The translations under genes and the position numbers were made by a program. From contig JBFGKE010000011.1 in NCBI GenBank assembly GCA_041576815.1, forward strand, positions 24,375 through 88,374: 64,000 nucleotides of DNA, written 5' to 3'. The notes under the pieces are model-generated. The model was not told the DNA's origin, searched no databases, and saw nothing but the letters and a program-made list of their open reading frames with translations. Positions 1-11,568 of the stretch are shown one piece after another. The stretch comes from SG8-38 sp041576815 (GTDB taxonomy: Bacteria > Myxococcota_A > Polyangia > Polyangiales > Houyiibacteriaceae). Numbering within the stretch: the stretch's first letter is position 1; the number at the start of each line of letters is the position of its first letter.

Positions 1-2201
<2,201 letters not shown>

Positions 2202-2243
2202 TGATGCAATCTAGGTCGGGTGGGCGAATGGCGCAAACTAGGG

Positions 2244-3743
2244 TCAAAACCAACCTTTGGAGAGCGCGAGTACCGCGATCATCACGAAGACGAAAAGCAC
2301 GAACGCCCACAGGCCCCGTCCGGAGGAGGCACCAGAACGCAGGGTCGAAGGTGAGTCGCCGAGCCCATCGAGCAGCTCACGTGCCCGTGCTTGCGACATG
2401 ACTTCGACCCGAAAGAGCACCAGGCTGACGACGACGCCAATCAAGAGAATTGCAATGGCTGCAACCCAGCGTCGACGCGCCTGATCGCGCTCGAGCGCGG
2501 CGTCGACGCCAACGCGCGAGCTCATGCCGGCCCCGACGGACACCACGTCGAAGCTCGGAACGGCAAACAGCGCGCGAACCGCCGAGTGGGCGCTCGCCTC
2601 GGGCAGGAGGCCGTCGAGAATCGCAAGCGCGAGCGGGTCCAATCCATCGCGGGCCGCGTCGCCGACGACGGTCTGTGCGGCCAGCTCGGCAACACCCGGC
2701 CCGCCGTCGCCCGCGACCACGGCGTACGCCACGCCCGCGGTGTTGTCCGACGCCAGGTCGGCGCGAGCCTGAAGCCGCCAGACCCCGGGGCCGAGCGGCG
2801 GCAGGCTCGGCTCGCTCGGATCGAGCGAGAGCGCGCGCACCCAGCGGCTCCCCTGAAACACGTCGACCAGCACGGGCCGCGAATCGCCGAGCTGTTCCCA
2901 CTCGAGCCGCATTTCGCCGTCGACGTAGGAGACTCTCGCCACGATGCCCCCTGGGATCACGGGCAGTCGCACCTCCCGCGAGGCAAGCACCTCGCGGCTC
3001 GGACCGAGCGCCTGCACCTCGATGCGTCCCTCGTGACCCGCAACGACGATCGGAAACCGTGCGAACTGGCCAACGGCGCGCGCCATGGGGGCCTCGAGAC
3101 GAACGCCCGCGAGCGGGCGCAGCCGAACGTCGACCGTCTGAGCGCTGACCCAAACCGAAAGCCAGCAGCGAAGACCGGGAACGCACGCCCCCTCTTCGAC
3201 TCGGGGGTCGAGCACCGTTGGCCCCGGTGGGCGGCCGGGGGCGCGAATCGGACCGAGCTCGTACGCTTGAAACGCGTTGACGGCGCGGCCCCGCGGCAGA
3301 CGCGATTCGATTTCATCGCGCACATAGAGCGCGCGCTCGACCGTCACCTCCCGGCCGTCGACCTCCGCGATGGCAACCAACGACAGCACGTCGTCCAGGC
3401 CGTCTGGAATCACGAGATGTCCCTCGCGCCCTTCCACCTCGGATTCGGCGAGCTCGGTCGCCGCGAGCCGAAGACCGTTTGCGTTGCGGAGCTCGACCGA
3501 GGTGGGTGGAGACGCGACGATCGTGTATCCGTTCTCGTCTTCCGCGAGCTGCCACGCACGAAGACCGATCGTCCCGCCGGGCCGGGCAACGAGCGGCGCG
3601 CTCAACCGAACGTCTGGGATCGACGGTGGCGCACCGGCGATCCACAGCGCTGCGAGAATGATCGCGGCGACAAGCGGCGACCATCGGATCGCCCTCGCAA
3701 AACGCTCGAATTGCTGTGCGCGCGGAGTCATGGGGATGGACAA
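2244..3743 (-). CDS. Membrane-anchored protein of unknown function
   Basis: I do not recognise this 499-residue protein. It has one hydrophobic segment near residues 22-41, a long extracytoplasmic-looking middle rich in beta-type sequence, and two C-terminal membrane segments near 426-446 and 478-494 joined by a short charged loop. The topology suggests a large periplasmic domain held by an N-terminal and a C-terminal anchor. It is followed on the same strand by secA, 42 bases downstream, so the two may be co-transcribed, and it is divergent from fur. No catalytic motif is visible. A long open frame on the opposite strand (about 2391-3833) is judged a GC-rich shadow because fur already starts inside its end. 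Confidence 0.75.
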   Translation of the reverse strand: MSIPMTPRAQQFERFARAIRWSPLVAAIILAALWIAGAPPSIPDVRLSAPLVARPGGTIGLRAWQLAEDENGYTIVASPPTSVELRNANGLRLAATELAESEVEGREGHLVIPDGLDDVLSLVAIAEVDGREVTVERALYVRDEIESRLPRGRAVNAFQAYELGPIRAPGRPPGPTVLDPRVEEGACVPGLRCWLSVWVSAQTVDVRLRPLAGVRLEAPMARAVGQFARFPIVVAGHEGRIEVQALGPSREVLASREVRLPVIPGGIVARVSYVDGEMRLEWEQLGDSRPVLVDVFQGSRWVRALSLDPSEPSLPPLGPGVWRLQARADLASDNTAGVAYAVVAGDGGPGVAELAAQTVVGDAARDGLDPLALAILDGLLPEASAHSAVRALFAVPSFDVVSVGAGMSSRVGVDAALERDQARRRWVAAIAILLIGVVVSLVLFRVEVMSQARARELLDGLGDSPSTLRSGASSGRGLWAFVLFVFVMIAVLALSKGWF

Positions 3744-3784
3744 AATCGGGATGGTACCTTAGGAACGTTCGAGTTGGAGGGCGA

Positions 3785-4249
3785 ATGGCCGCGCACGCCG
3801 AACACGACGTCGAGCAACTCCGTGCTCGCTTGAACGACTACATGGCCAAGCATGGTTTGCGGTCGACGGAGCAGCGGCGCGTCGTCACCGAGCTTTTTTT
3901 CGCGAGCTCGGGGCATCTCTCGATCGAAGAGCTGCTCGACAAGGTGCGCGTCGAAGAGCCTCGCATCGGTTACGCCACCGTCTATCGGACCCTCAAGCTG
4001 CTCAAGGAGTGCGGTCTCGCCTTCGAGCGCCACTTCGGCGACGGCGTCTCCCGGTACGAGGTCGCCTGGGAAGACGAGCACCACGACCATCTGATTTGCC
4101 TCGAGTGCGAAAAGATCATCGAGTTCGAGGACGACGCCATCGAGCAGCTTCAGCACCAAGTGGCCGACGCGCGCGGCTTCACGCTCGTCCGTCACAAGCT
4201 GGAGCTTTACGGCGTTTGCCCCGAGTGCCAGGCCAAAGCGCACACGTAG
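3785..4249 (+). CDS. fur: Fur-family ferric uptake regulator
   Basis: A 154-residue metal-responsive repressor. The winged-helix recognition segment GYATVYRTLKLL is at 62-73. Metal ligands are visible as HHDH at 99-102, the first CxxC at 105/108 and the second CxxC at 145/148, the structural zinc site of many Fur proteins. The acidic stretch EFEDD after the first CxxC is typical of Fur rather than Zur or PerR. The start ATG at 3785 is preceded by GGAGGG at good spacing. An in-frame ATG 69 bases upstream would add residues that do not fit the family. Family assignment is secure; iron specificity is inferred. Confidence 0.93.
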   Translation: MAAHAEHDVEQLRARLNDYMAKHGLRSTEQRRVVTELFFASSGHLSIEELLDKVRVEEPRIGYATVYRTLKLLKECGLAFERHFGDGVSRYEVAWEDEHHDHLICLECEKIIEFEDDAIEQLQHQVADARGFTLVRHKLELYGVCPECQAKAHT

Positions 4250-4268
4250 CGGGTGGTCGTCGCTGCGA

Positions 4269-6110
4269 CTAGGCCGCCGCGAAGGCCTCGTCGGGCATGT
4301 CGACCGGGAGCGTGTCGATGGCGCTCAGCCGCTGCACGCGGCTCGGAAGCGTCGCGAGCACGCCTTTGGCGAAGTACTGCGCCGAGATTTTCTTGCCGGT
4401 GTAGAACGCGAAGTCCGGATGCGTTTCCGACGTCTCCGGGAGCTTTGCGAGCGCGATCGCAGCCTGATCGAGGAGCAGCCACCCCACCGCGAGCTCGCTC
4501 ATCACGGCGAGGAACTCCTCGGCGGCAAGCGGAATGTGCTCGAGCTTGCCGCCCTTGAACCAGCCGACGAACTGCATGACTGATGCCGCCACGGCCTCGT
4601 GCGCGGCTTGGAGATGCGCGATCGATTCCGCGAGCTCGGGGGTGTCCTTGTTTTCGTCGATGAAGCGCTGAATGTCCGTTAGGAACGCCTGGGTGTTCGC
4701 GCCGCCGGCCTGGCCGAGCTTGCGGCTGACGAGGTCCATCGACTGAATGAAGTTCGTGCCCTCGTAGATCTGAAAGATCTTCGAATCGCGGCAGTACTGC
4801 TCGACCGGGTAGTCCTTGAGGTAGCCGTGCCCGCCAAACACCTGAATGGCACGCGACGACACATCGAAGGCCGCGTCGGTGCCGTAGGCCTTCACGAGCG
4901 GCGTGAGCAGGTCGACCTGACCCTTGTGGTAGGCCTCCGACTCGTCGTCGCGGCCCTGCGCCGCCCGAAGACGGTCGCCGTGGTTCGAAAGCTTCATGAC
5001 GAGGGCGCGAACTCCTTCGACGCGCGCTTTCATTTCCAGTAGGTCGCGGCGAATGTTCGGGTGCTCGAGAATCGGGACGCGGGGAGCGTTGGCGTCCTTG
5101 AACTTCTTCACGCTCGCGCCCTGCTTCCGCTCGCGCGCGTACTCGAGCGCGCTGAGGTACGACGCCGACGCGACCGCGAGGCCCTGGATGCCCACCCCGA
5201 TGCGGGCGGCGTTCATCATGTGAAACATTTGGCGAATGCCCTGATGCTCCACGCCGCCGACCACCTCACCGAGACAGCCGCCCTCGTCTCCAAAGTTCAT
5301 CACGCAGGTGGCGGAGGCGTTGATGCCCATCTTGTGCTCGATCGAAGGCACGGTGACGTCGTTGTCTTCGCTTAGCGAAGAATCGTCGTTCACACGTACG
5401 CGGGGCACGATGAAGAGCGAAAGACCCTTGGTGCCGGCTTCGGCGCCCTCGATGCGCGCCAGCACGAGGTGGATGACGTTTTCGCCGAGGTCGTTGTCGC
5501 CACCGCTGATGAAGATCTTGGTGCCCTGCACACTGTAGGTGCCGTCATCGTTGCGGGTCGCGCGCGTGGTGGCCGAACCGACATCGGACCCCGCCTGTGG
5601 CTCGGTGAGGCACATGGTACCGGTCCATTCGCCGCTGAGCATCTTCGGCACGTACTTCTTTTTTTGCTCCTCGGTGCCGAACTCGAGGATCAGCTCGGCC
5701 GCCGACAGCGTGAGGCCGGTGTACATCGTGAAGGCGGTGTTGGCGCCGCACATCATCTCCTCGACGAAGGAGCCGATCATGATCGGCGCGTCTTGACCCC
5801 CCCAGCGCGAGGGCGCGGCGACCGTTCGCCATCCTGCTTGCCAGAGCTGGTCCCAGGCCTCCTTGAAGCCGTCGGGCGTGATCACGCGGCCGTCTTCGAT
5901 GCGGCAGCCCTGCGCGTCACCGGTTGCGTTCAGCGGGCCGATCGCGTCGCACACGAATCGATAGACCTCGTCGAGCACCATGTCGCACTCCTCGGTGCCC
6001 CACTCGGCGTAGGGCTCCTTCCCGAGCACGGCCGGCAGGTCGAACTGCTCGAAGAAGAGGAACCTGAAATCCCGAAGATCAGCGCGATAGCGGTTGAGTG
6101 GTTGCGCCAC
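4269..6110 (-). CDS. Acyl-CoA dehydrogenase, long form with C-terminal extension
   Basis: A 613-residue flavin acyl-CoA dehydrogenase, which oxidises an acyl-CoA to the 2-enoyl-CoA and passes electrons to ETF. The order is N-terminal helical domain, beta domain with MCLTEPQAGSDVGSA, C-terminal helical domain, then about 130 extra residues. That length and the motif IYEGTNFIQSMD, which holds the expected catalytic Glu near residue 445, match the DmdC-like/AcdA C-terminal-domain subfamily of about 600 residues (for example 3-methylmercaptopropionyl-CoA dehydrogenase). Substrate cannot be read from sequence. It ends 19 bases from the convergent fur gene. A second, short acyl-CoA dehydrogenase lies at 18611-19735. 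Confidence 0.9.
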   Translation of the reverse strand: MAQPLNRYRADLRDFRFLFFEQFDLPAVLGKEPYAEWGTEECDMVLDEVYRFVCDAIGPLNATGDAQGCRIEDGRVITPDGFKEAWDQLWQAGWRTVAAPSRWGGQDAPIMIGSFVEEMMCGANTAFTMYTGLTLSAAELILEFGTEEQKKKYVPKMLSGEWTGTMCLTEPQAGSDVGSATTRATRNDDGTYSVQGTKIFISGGDNDLGENVIHLVLARIEGAEAGTKGLSLFIVPRVRVNDDSSLSEDNDVTVPSIEHKMGINASATCVMNFGDEGGCLGEVVGGVEHQGIRQMFHMMNAARIGVGIQGLAVASASYLSALEYARERKQGASVKKFKDANAPRVPILEHPNIRRDLLEMKARVEGVRALVMKLSNHGDRLRAAQGRDDESEAYHKGQVDLLTPLVKAYGTDAAFDVSSRAIQVFGGHGYLKDYPVEQYCRDSKIFQIYEGTNFIQSMDLVSRKLGQAGGANTQAFLTDIQRFIDENKDTPELAESIAHLQAAHEAVAASVMQFVGWFKGGKLEHIPLAAEEFLAVMSELAVGWLLLDQAAIALAKLPETSETHPDFAFYTGKKISAQYFAKGVLATLPSRVQRLSAIDTLPVDMPDEAFAAA

Positions 6111-6416
6111 GTGAGCCTCCCGTCCTTTTTGGAGCGGTCACCCTCGAACGAGCGCCCAGCAGAGATTACGGGCGAAGGCCACGATAGATGCCGCCTGTAA
6201 GAAAAAAGTGGGGGTACAGACGCGCTGCGTCAAGTGGCCCACGGGATTCGTCGGCGGTGCGATCGCGTACAAATTCGCCGATTCGGACGATCGCCCGGCG
6301 GCGTTCCTCGAGGAGCGGGTGAATTGCATGGAGGGCCTGCGAGACTCCAGCAAAGGGGACAGTCCCCATTCTTGTGAGGCTGGCGCTGGGGGCTGCGAAC
6401 CCGTATTGCTCCGCGC
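6111..6416. other. Non-coding interval between acyl-CoA dehydrogenase and argS
   Basis: This 306-base divergent interval holds no convincing gene. It contains one copy of the GGGGACAGTCCCC palindrome at 6355-6367. A second oddity at 6201-6224 is a short A-run followed by GTGGGGGTACAGACGCG, which resembles a degenerate relative. The promoters of both flanking genes should lie here, but I cannot place them with confidence. Short open frames on either strand have no family resemblance. Confidence 0.6.
6355..6367. repeat. Dispersed palindrome GGGGACAGTCCCC, copy 1
   Basis: A perfect 6-1-6 inverted repeat in the intergenic DNA just upstream of argS. The flanks differ from the other copies, with CAAA before and ATTCTTG after, so only the palindromic core is conserved here. 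Confidence 0.8.
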
Positions 6417-8171
6417 ATGCTGCTCGAGCGTTACCTCGAGTCACTTGGATCGAAGGCGATCGACGAAGCGCTCGGAAAAGGGCCTCGGCCTGCGCTCGTG
6501 CGACCGACGCAGGATCCGAAATTCGGCGACTATCAGATCAACGGTGCCATGCCGCTCGGAAAAGAGCTTGGGAAGCCGCCGCGCGAGATCGCGCAGCCGA
6601 TCGCCGAGGCGCTCGCCGGGGTGGATGCGATCGCGAAAGCGGAGGTCGCGGGCCCGGGCTTCGTCAACATCCACCTCGCCGAGGCGTGGATCTCCTCGGT
6701 GCTGACGGAGACCCTTCGCGACGCCCGTGATGGGGTTCCTGAAATCGACTCCCCCATGAAGATCGTCGTCGACTACTCCAGCCCGAACATCGCGAAGCAG
6801 ATGCACGTGGGCCATCTTCGCTCGACGATCATCGGGGACGCGATCGCGCGGATCGCCACGTTCGTGGGGCACGACGTCGTTCGCGACAATCACCTCGGCG
6901 ACTGGGGCACGCAGTTCGGCCTCCTGATCGTAGGCATGCGAGAATGGGGCTCCGAAGACGCCTTGGTCGCCGATCCGATTGCCGAGCTCGAACGGGTTTA
7001 CAAGCTGGCCTCCGAACGCGCCGGCGACGACGAGGCCTTTGCAGACAAAGCGCGCGCGGAGCTCGCGAAGCTGCAGAGCGGAGACGAGGCAAACCGTGCG
7101 CTTTGGGAGCACTTCGTCGAGGTGAGCCGACGCGCGCTCGAAGAGGTCTACGACGAGCTCGACGTTTCGTTCGACGTCTGGCTCGGCGAGAGTGCCTATC
7201 ACGATGCGCTTCCCGGCGTGGTCGAGACCCTAATCGAGCGTGGCATCGCGCGCGAGGACGACGGTGCCGTCTGCATCTTCTGGAACGATCTCGACGACGC
7301 GCCCAAGAGCCTTCGCAAGCAAAAGACGCCCTTCATCATTCGAAAAAACGACGGCGCCTTTCTCTACTCGACGACCGACATCGCAACCGTCCAGCACCGC
7401 CGGGATCGCTTCGGCGCGGACCGTGCGCTCTACGTCGTCGACAACCGGCAGTCGCTCCATTTCCAACAGCTCTTCGCCGTCATGAAGCTCCTCGGGAACG
7501 AGATGGAGCTCGAGCACGTCGGTTTCGGCACGGTGCTCGGCCCGGACGGGAAGCCACTTCGCACGCGGGATGCCAGCGGACACGTCATCACGTTGATGTC
7601 GCTCCTCGACGAGTCCAAGCAGCGGGCGCGGGCGCGGATCGAAGAAGGCATCGCGGAGGGCCGACTCCGGGTGCGCTCCAACGAGATGGACGAGGTGTCG
7701 CGCGTCGTCGGTATCGGAGCGGTGAAGTACGCCGACCTCCGTCAAAACCGGTTGAGTGACTACCAGTTCGACTGGGACAAGATGATCTCGTTTCAGGGCA
7801 ACGCCGGGCCATACCTTCAGTATGCATACGCGCGATGCGCATCGATCTTCGCAAAAGGCGAGCTCGAGATGGATGAGGTCACCGCTAGCTCGACGATCCG
7901 CCTCGACGATCCGGCCGAGCAAACGCTTGGACGGCATCTCCTGCGTTTCGCCGACGTGGTCTATCAGGCAGGCGAGACCAGTCAGCCGCACCTGATTTGC
8001 GAGCACATCTACGAGCTGGCACGCGCGTTCAACGGGTTTTACGCGGAATGCCCAGTGCTCGATGCCGACGGAGATACGCGGCAGAGTCGGCTCGGGCTCA
8101 CCGCGCTGACGGCTCGGCAGATCCGTCGTGGGCTCGGGCTCGTCGGCATCGGCGTCGTGAATCGGATGTAG
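6417..8171 (+). CDS. argS: Arginyl-tRNA synthetase
   Basis: Class I aminoacyl-tRNA synthetase that charges tRNA-Arg. The protein has 584 residues, normal for bacterial ArgRS. The N-terminal Add-1 domain contains KFGDYQINGAMPLGKELGK. The signature SSPNIAKQMHVGHLRSTIIG carries the HIGH-like HVGH near residue 130. The core continues through FLYSTTDIATVQHR, and the C-terminal anticodon-binding DALR domain ends in the usual hydrophobic VGIGVVNRM-type tail. The ATG at 6417 gives the family N-terminus, although no strong ribosome site precedes it. No canonical KMSKS is seen, which is common in ArgRS. Confidence 0.96.
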   Translation: MLLERYLESLGSKAIDEALGKGPRPALVRPTQDPKFGDYQINGAMPLGKELGKPPREIAQPIAEALAGVDAIAKAEVAGPGFVNIHLAEAWISSVLTETLRDARDGVPEIDSPMKIVVDYSSPNIAKQMHVGHLRSTIIGDAIARIATFVGHDVVRDNHLGDWGTQFGLLIVGMREWGSEDALVADPIAELERVYKLASERAGDDEAFADKARAELAKLQSGDEANRALWEHFVEVSRRALEEVYDELDVSFDVWLGESAYHDALPGVVETLIERGIAREDDGAVCIFWNDLDDAPKSLRKQKTPFIIRKNDGAFLYSTTDIATVQHRRDRFGADRALYVVDNRQSLHFQQLFAVMKLLGNEMELEHVGFGTVLGPDGKPLRTRDASGHVITLMSLLDESKQRARARIEEGIAEGRLRVRSNEMDEVSRVVGIGAVKYADLRQNRLSDYQFDWDKMISFQGNAGPYLQYAYARCASIFAKGELEMDEVTASSTIRLDDPAEQTLGRHLLRFADVVYQAGETSQPHLICEHIYELARAFNGFYAECPVLDADGDTRQSRLGLTALTARQIRRGLGLVGIGVVNRM

Positions 8172-8213
8172 CGAAAATCCCCGTCGCTCGCTCCGCTGCA
8201 CCGCGGATGTGCT

Positions 8214-9227
8214 ATGCGATGCGGGTCGATGAGAGGCCGCGTTTTTCGAACGTCCCACGAGAGCCAGTGTCTGCGCGGGAATCCGCTCGGCGACCCGGAC
8301 GAGCGCGACCTCTACGTTTACCTGCCGCCCGGTTACGACGAATCGCGCCGCTACGGTGTGGTCATGCTGCTCGCGGGCTTTGGCGCGACGAATCACTCGA
8401 TCGCAGCCTGGCAGCCGTGGAAACCCAACACCATCGAGCTGTTCGACCAGCTGATCGCAGACGGCAAGTGCGATCCTGCAATTCTCGTGCTCCCGGACTG
8501 CTTCAACCGCTGGGGTGGTTCGCAGTTCATCGATTCCGAGGGAACGGGGCGCTACCAAACCTATCTCGCTGACGAGGTGTTTGCGTGGGTGGACGCGGAG
8601 CTCTCGACGATTCCGAAGCGCGAGGCCCGCGCGGTGATCGGCCGATCCTCGGGGGGCTTTGGTGCGCTTCGCCTGGGGATGGATCGGCCCGACGTCGTGT
8701 CCGTCCTCGGAAGCCACGCAGGGGACGCCGCATTCGACGTGAGCATGCGGCCGATGCTGACTTCGGCGGCGATCGCCATCGATCTCGCCGGGGGGCTCGA
8801 AGCTTTTGCAAGCGAGGTGCCAGCCGGTGGGCCGTCCAACGCGACCCAGTTCGACGCGATTTTCGTGCTTGCCGCGGCCGCCGCGTATTCGCCCGACCCC
8901 AAGGGTTTCCCGTTTGCGGAGCTTCCGATCAATCCCTCGACCGGCGAGCTCCGCGACGAGGTGTGGTCGCGCTGGCTCGAACAAGACCCGCTCCGCAGAA
9001 TCGATGCGTCGGCGTCGGCTTTGCAAGCGATGTCGCTAATTTACATGGACGCAGGCAACCGGGATGAGCACGGGCTACACTTCGCCTCGCGGCTCCTTCG
9101 GGAAGCGCTCGCAGAGCGCCGGTTGCCCGTTCGGTACGAAGAGTACGAGGGGGGACACCGCGGCACCTCGTGGCGCTATGAGGTGTCGCTGCCGCAGATC
9201 GTCGAAGCAATTCAAGGACCCGAATGA
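8214..9227 (+). CDS. Putative esterase, alpha/beta-hydrolase fold (esterase D / PF00756 type)
   Basis: A 337-residue cytoplasmic-looking hydrolase with no signal peptide. The beginning, RDLYVYLPPGYDES, and the nucleophile elbow GRSSGG (Ser near residue 144) are typical of the putative esterase family that includes esterase D, Fes and antigen 85. An oxyanion-type LLAGFGA and a C-terminal EGGHRGTSWRYE supplying the His fit the same fold. The substrate is unknown. The start may be 8214 or the ATG at 8229. The stop overlaps the next gene as ATGA, so the two are probably translationally coupled. Confidence 0.82.
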   Translation: MRCGSMRGRVFRTSHESQCLRGNPLGDPDERDLYVYLPPGYDESRRYGVVMLLAGFGATNHSIAAWQPWKPNTIELFDQLIADGKCDPAILVLPDCFNRWGGSQFIDSEGTGRYQTYLADEVFAWVDAELSTIPKREARAVIGRSSGGFGALRLGMDRPDVVSVLGSHAGDAAFDVSMRPMLTSAAIAIDLAGGLEAFASEVPAGGPSNATQFDAIFVLAAAAAYSPDPKGFPFAELPINPSTGELRDEVWSRWLEQDPLRRIDASASALQAMSLIYMDAGNRDEHGLHFASRLLREALAERRLPVRYEEYEGGHRGTSWRYEVSLPQIVEAIQGPE

Positions 9228-9889
9228 CGACCAAGAAGAAGAGCAGCAAAGAGGCGGCCGGGGGCGCTACTGCAAAGCCCCCCAAGAAAGCGAGCGGCGG
9301 CGCCGCTGCTGCAGCTCGGAAGATCCTCGCTGACGAAAGCCCTCAGTCGAAGATCGCCGAGCACGGCGAGACGATGATGGAAGGCCCTCGTACCGCCGCG
9401 ACGCAATCCGCTCGCGTCCTCAGCGAGATCATCGCCGAAAAGCCGGAGCTCGTCGTGCCGCTGGTCGCCAAGTTCGCGAAGGGGATCTCGTCGTCGAACA
9501 AGCGCGTGGTGCAGACGTCCGCCGAAGCGCTCCCTGCGATTGCGCGCATCGCACCGGCCCGCGTCGCGAGGCAGCTCGAGGTGCTCAAGGGGTCGTTCGA
9601 GGGGGCCAACGAGGTCGGCAAGGACGGCCTCGTCAAGACCTTTGCCGCGCTCTGCACGGCATCCGTCGCCTATCAAAAACGGCTCGAGCCAGTGCTCACG
9701 CTCGCGCTCGACGGTGCAGACGGCAAGACGCTGCTCGCGTGGAGCCAAATCGTGCTTCCAGCGCTCAAGGGTGAACCGCACGCGCGAGCTCGCGCGGTGG
9801 TTGAGGGACGGCTCGATCGGATTCCTCGCTCCTATGCGCAGCAGATCGCCGACTTCCTCGGCATCAAGCTTCGGCTGCGCTACCGGTAG
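9224..9889 (+). CDS. Helical (HEAT-like) repeat protein of unknown function
   Basis: A 221-residue protein whose first 35 residues are Lys/Ala/Gly-rich and likely disordered. The rest is a run of amphipathic helices in the style of HEAT repeats (KPELVVPLVAKFAKGISS, SAEALPAIARIAPARVAR). It begins inside the stop codon of the upstream esterase gene (ATGA overlap), which points to a shared transcript. Such repeats usually act as protein-binding scaffolds, but no partner can be named. It converges on gpmI, with 8 bases between stop codons. Confidence 0.75.
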   Translation: MTTKKKSSKEAAGGATAKPPKKASGGAAAAARKILADESPQSKIAEHGETMMEGPRTAATQSARVLSEIIAEKPELVVPLVAKFAKGISSSNKRVVQTSAEALPAIARIAPARVARQLEVLKGSFEGANEVGKDGLVKTFAALCTASVAYQKRLEPVLTLALDGADGKTLLAWSQIVLPALKGEPHARARAVVEGRLDRIPRSYAQQIADFLGIKLRLRYR

Positions 9890-9897
9890 GGGTCGCG

Positions 9898-11568
9898 CTA
9901 ACGCGAACGCGTGCGGACAATCGAGGGCTCGTAGCCTTCAGGACGCTCGTAGCCGAGCAGCTGGAGGAGCGTCGCGGAGACGTTCGCGAGGCCGGGACTC
10001 TCGACGTGATCGTCGAGCTCGAGTGAATCGATGCCGGGCGCATAGAGGTAGCACGGGACCGCGTTGAGCGTGTGACTCGTCTTGCTCTTCAGGTGACCCT
10101 CGGCGTCTCGGGAAAACTCACCCGATTTCTTGTCGATCTCGAACATTTCGTCGCAGTTGCCGTGGTCTGCGGTGACGATCATGGCGCCGCCACGCTTCTG
10201 GATGACCGGAATGAGCCGCGCGAGCGAGAGGTCGACCGCTTCGACCGCGATCACCGAGGCATCGAGATTGCCGGTGTGGCCGACCATGTCGCCATTCGCG
10301 TAGTTGATGCGGGCGTGCCGCAGCCCATCGCGCTGAAGCGCAGCGATCGTCGCGTCGGTGATCTCCGCGGCTTTCATCCAGGGACGTTGCTCGAATGGCA
10401 CCACGTCGCTCGGCACCTCCACGTACTCCTCGTAGGCCCGGTCGAACATGCCCGTGCGATTTCCGTTCCAGAAGTACGTCACGTGACCGAACTTCTGCGT
10501 CTCGCTGCACGCGAACTGCGTGATTTGATTGCGGGCCAAGTACTCGCCGACGGTTCTATCGATCTCAGGAGGCTGCACGAGATAGTGGCGCGGCAGCTTC
10601 ATGTCGCCGTCGTATTCCATCATGCCGACGAACTCGACGTCGGGAATGGGACCGCGATCGAACTCGCTCAGGTCCGGCTCGGTGAATGCGCGCGTCAGCT
10701 CGAGCGCGCGATCGCCGCGGAAGTTGTAGAGGACCACCGCGGCGCCGTCCCGGATCGGGCCGGCCGGGTTGCCTTCTCCATCGACGATCACGAAGCCAGG
10801 CAGGTCCTGGTCGATGACGCCGGGATTCTCGTCGCGGAGGGTCTGAATCGCCTCGGTGGCGCTCGAAAAGCCGCGCCCCTCGCCGAGTACGTGATGCTTC
10901 CAGCCGCGCTCGACCATCGCCCAGTTGGCGCCGTAGCGGTCCATGGTGATGAACATCCGGCCGCCGCCGGACGCGATGCGATAGTCGCGCCCGCCCTGGT
11001 CGTTCAAGTCGCGAAGGAGCGCTTCGAGGGCATCGACGTATTCCAGCGCGCTGGTTTCCGGAACGTCTCGCCCGTCGAGAAGAACGTGCACCCGCGCGCG
11101 CGGCACGCCCTCCTCGTTGCAGCGGCGGAGCATCGCGAAGAGGTGCTCGATGTGGCTGTGCACGTTGCCATCCGACAAAAGGCCGATGAAGTGCATCGGC
11201 TCGCCGCTTTCGGTGACGCGGCGCACGAGCTTCTTCCACTCTTCCCCTTCGAAGATCTCGCCGCTATCGATCGCCATTTGAACGCGCTTGGCGCCTTGAT
11301 CGAACACCCGACCCGCGCCGAACGCATTGTGGCCGACCTCGCTGTTGCCCATGTCGTCGTCGCTCGGTAGGCCGACGGCCTTGCCATGCGCCCGAAGCCG
11401 CGTGGTCAGCGAGACGCTGGCGAGATGATCGAGCGTCGGCGTTCGGGCAAGCCAGACCGCGTCCCCCTCGTTGGACGCACCGCAGCCGACGCCATCCATG
11501 ACGACGACGAGCACCGGCCCAGGAACGCCGGGAAACGCCGAAGACTTCTTGAGCCGCCAGTCGGTCAC
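9898..11568 (-). CDS. gpmI: 2,3-bisphosphoglycerate-independent phosphoglycerate mutase
   Basis: Glycolytic and gluconeogenic enzyme interconverting 3- and 2-phosphoglycerate with two metal ions. It has 556 residues, slightly longer than usual. The metal-binding VVVMDGVG is at 21-28, and the phosphoserine nucleophile lies in DDMGNSEVGHN (Ser76). The catalytic and metal motifs HVLLDGRDVPETSA, NYANGDMVGHTGN and ADHGNCDEM are all present. The start is GTG and overlaps the stop of the upstream NADH dehydrogenase gene (GTGA), so translation is probably coupled. The family call is secure. Confidence 0.95.
   Translation of the reverse strand: MTDWRLKKSSAFPGVPGPVLVVVMDGVGCGASNEGDAVWLARTPTLDHLASVSLTTRLRAHGKAVGLPSDDDMGNSEVGHNAFGAGRVFDQGAKRVQMAIDSGEIFEGEEWKKLVRRVTESGEPMHFIGLLSDGNVHSHIEHLFAMLRRCNEEGVPRARVHVLLDGRDVPETSALEYVDALEALLRDLNDQGGRDYRIASGGGRMFITMDRYGANWAMVERGWKHHVLGEGRGFSSATEAIQTLRDENPGVIDQDLPGFVIVDGEGNPAGPIRDGAAVVLYNFRGDRALELTRAFTEPDLSEFDRGPIPDVEFVGMMEYDGDMKLPRHYLVQPPEIDRTVGEYLARNQITQFACSETQKFGHVTYFWNGNRTGMFDRAYEEYVEVPSDVVPFEQRPWMKAAEITDATIAALQRDGLRHARINYANGDMVGHTGNLDASVIAVEAVDLSLARLIPVIQKRGGAMIVTADHGNCDEMFEIDKKSGEFSRDAEGHLKSKTSHTLNAVPCYLYAPGIDSLELDDHVESPGLANVSATLLQLLGYERPEGYEPSIVRTRSR

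Noticed and set aside
2391..3833. 480-residue frame opposite the membrane protein and running into fur
   Set aside because: It overlaps the real fur start, has no motif and reads as a His/Arg-rich shadow.
7230..9026. 598-residue minus-strand frame opposite argS and the esterase
   Set aside because: argS and the esterase have complete family motifs; the opposite frame has none.
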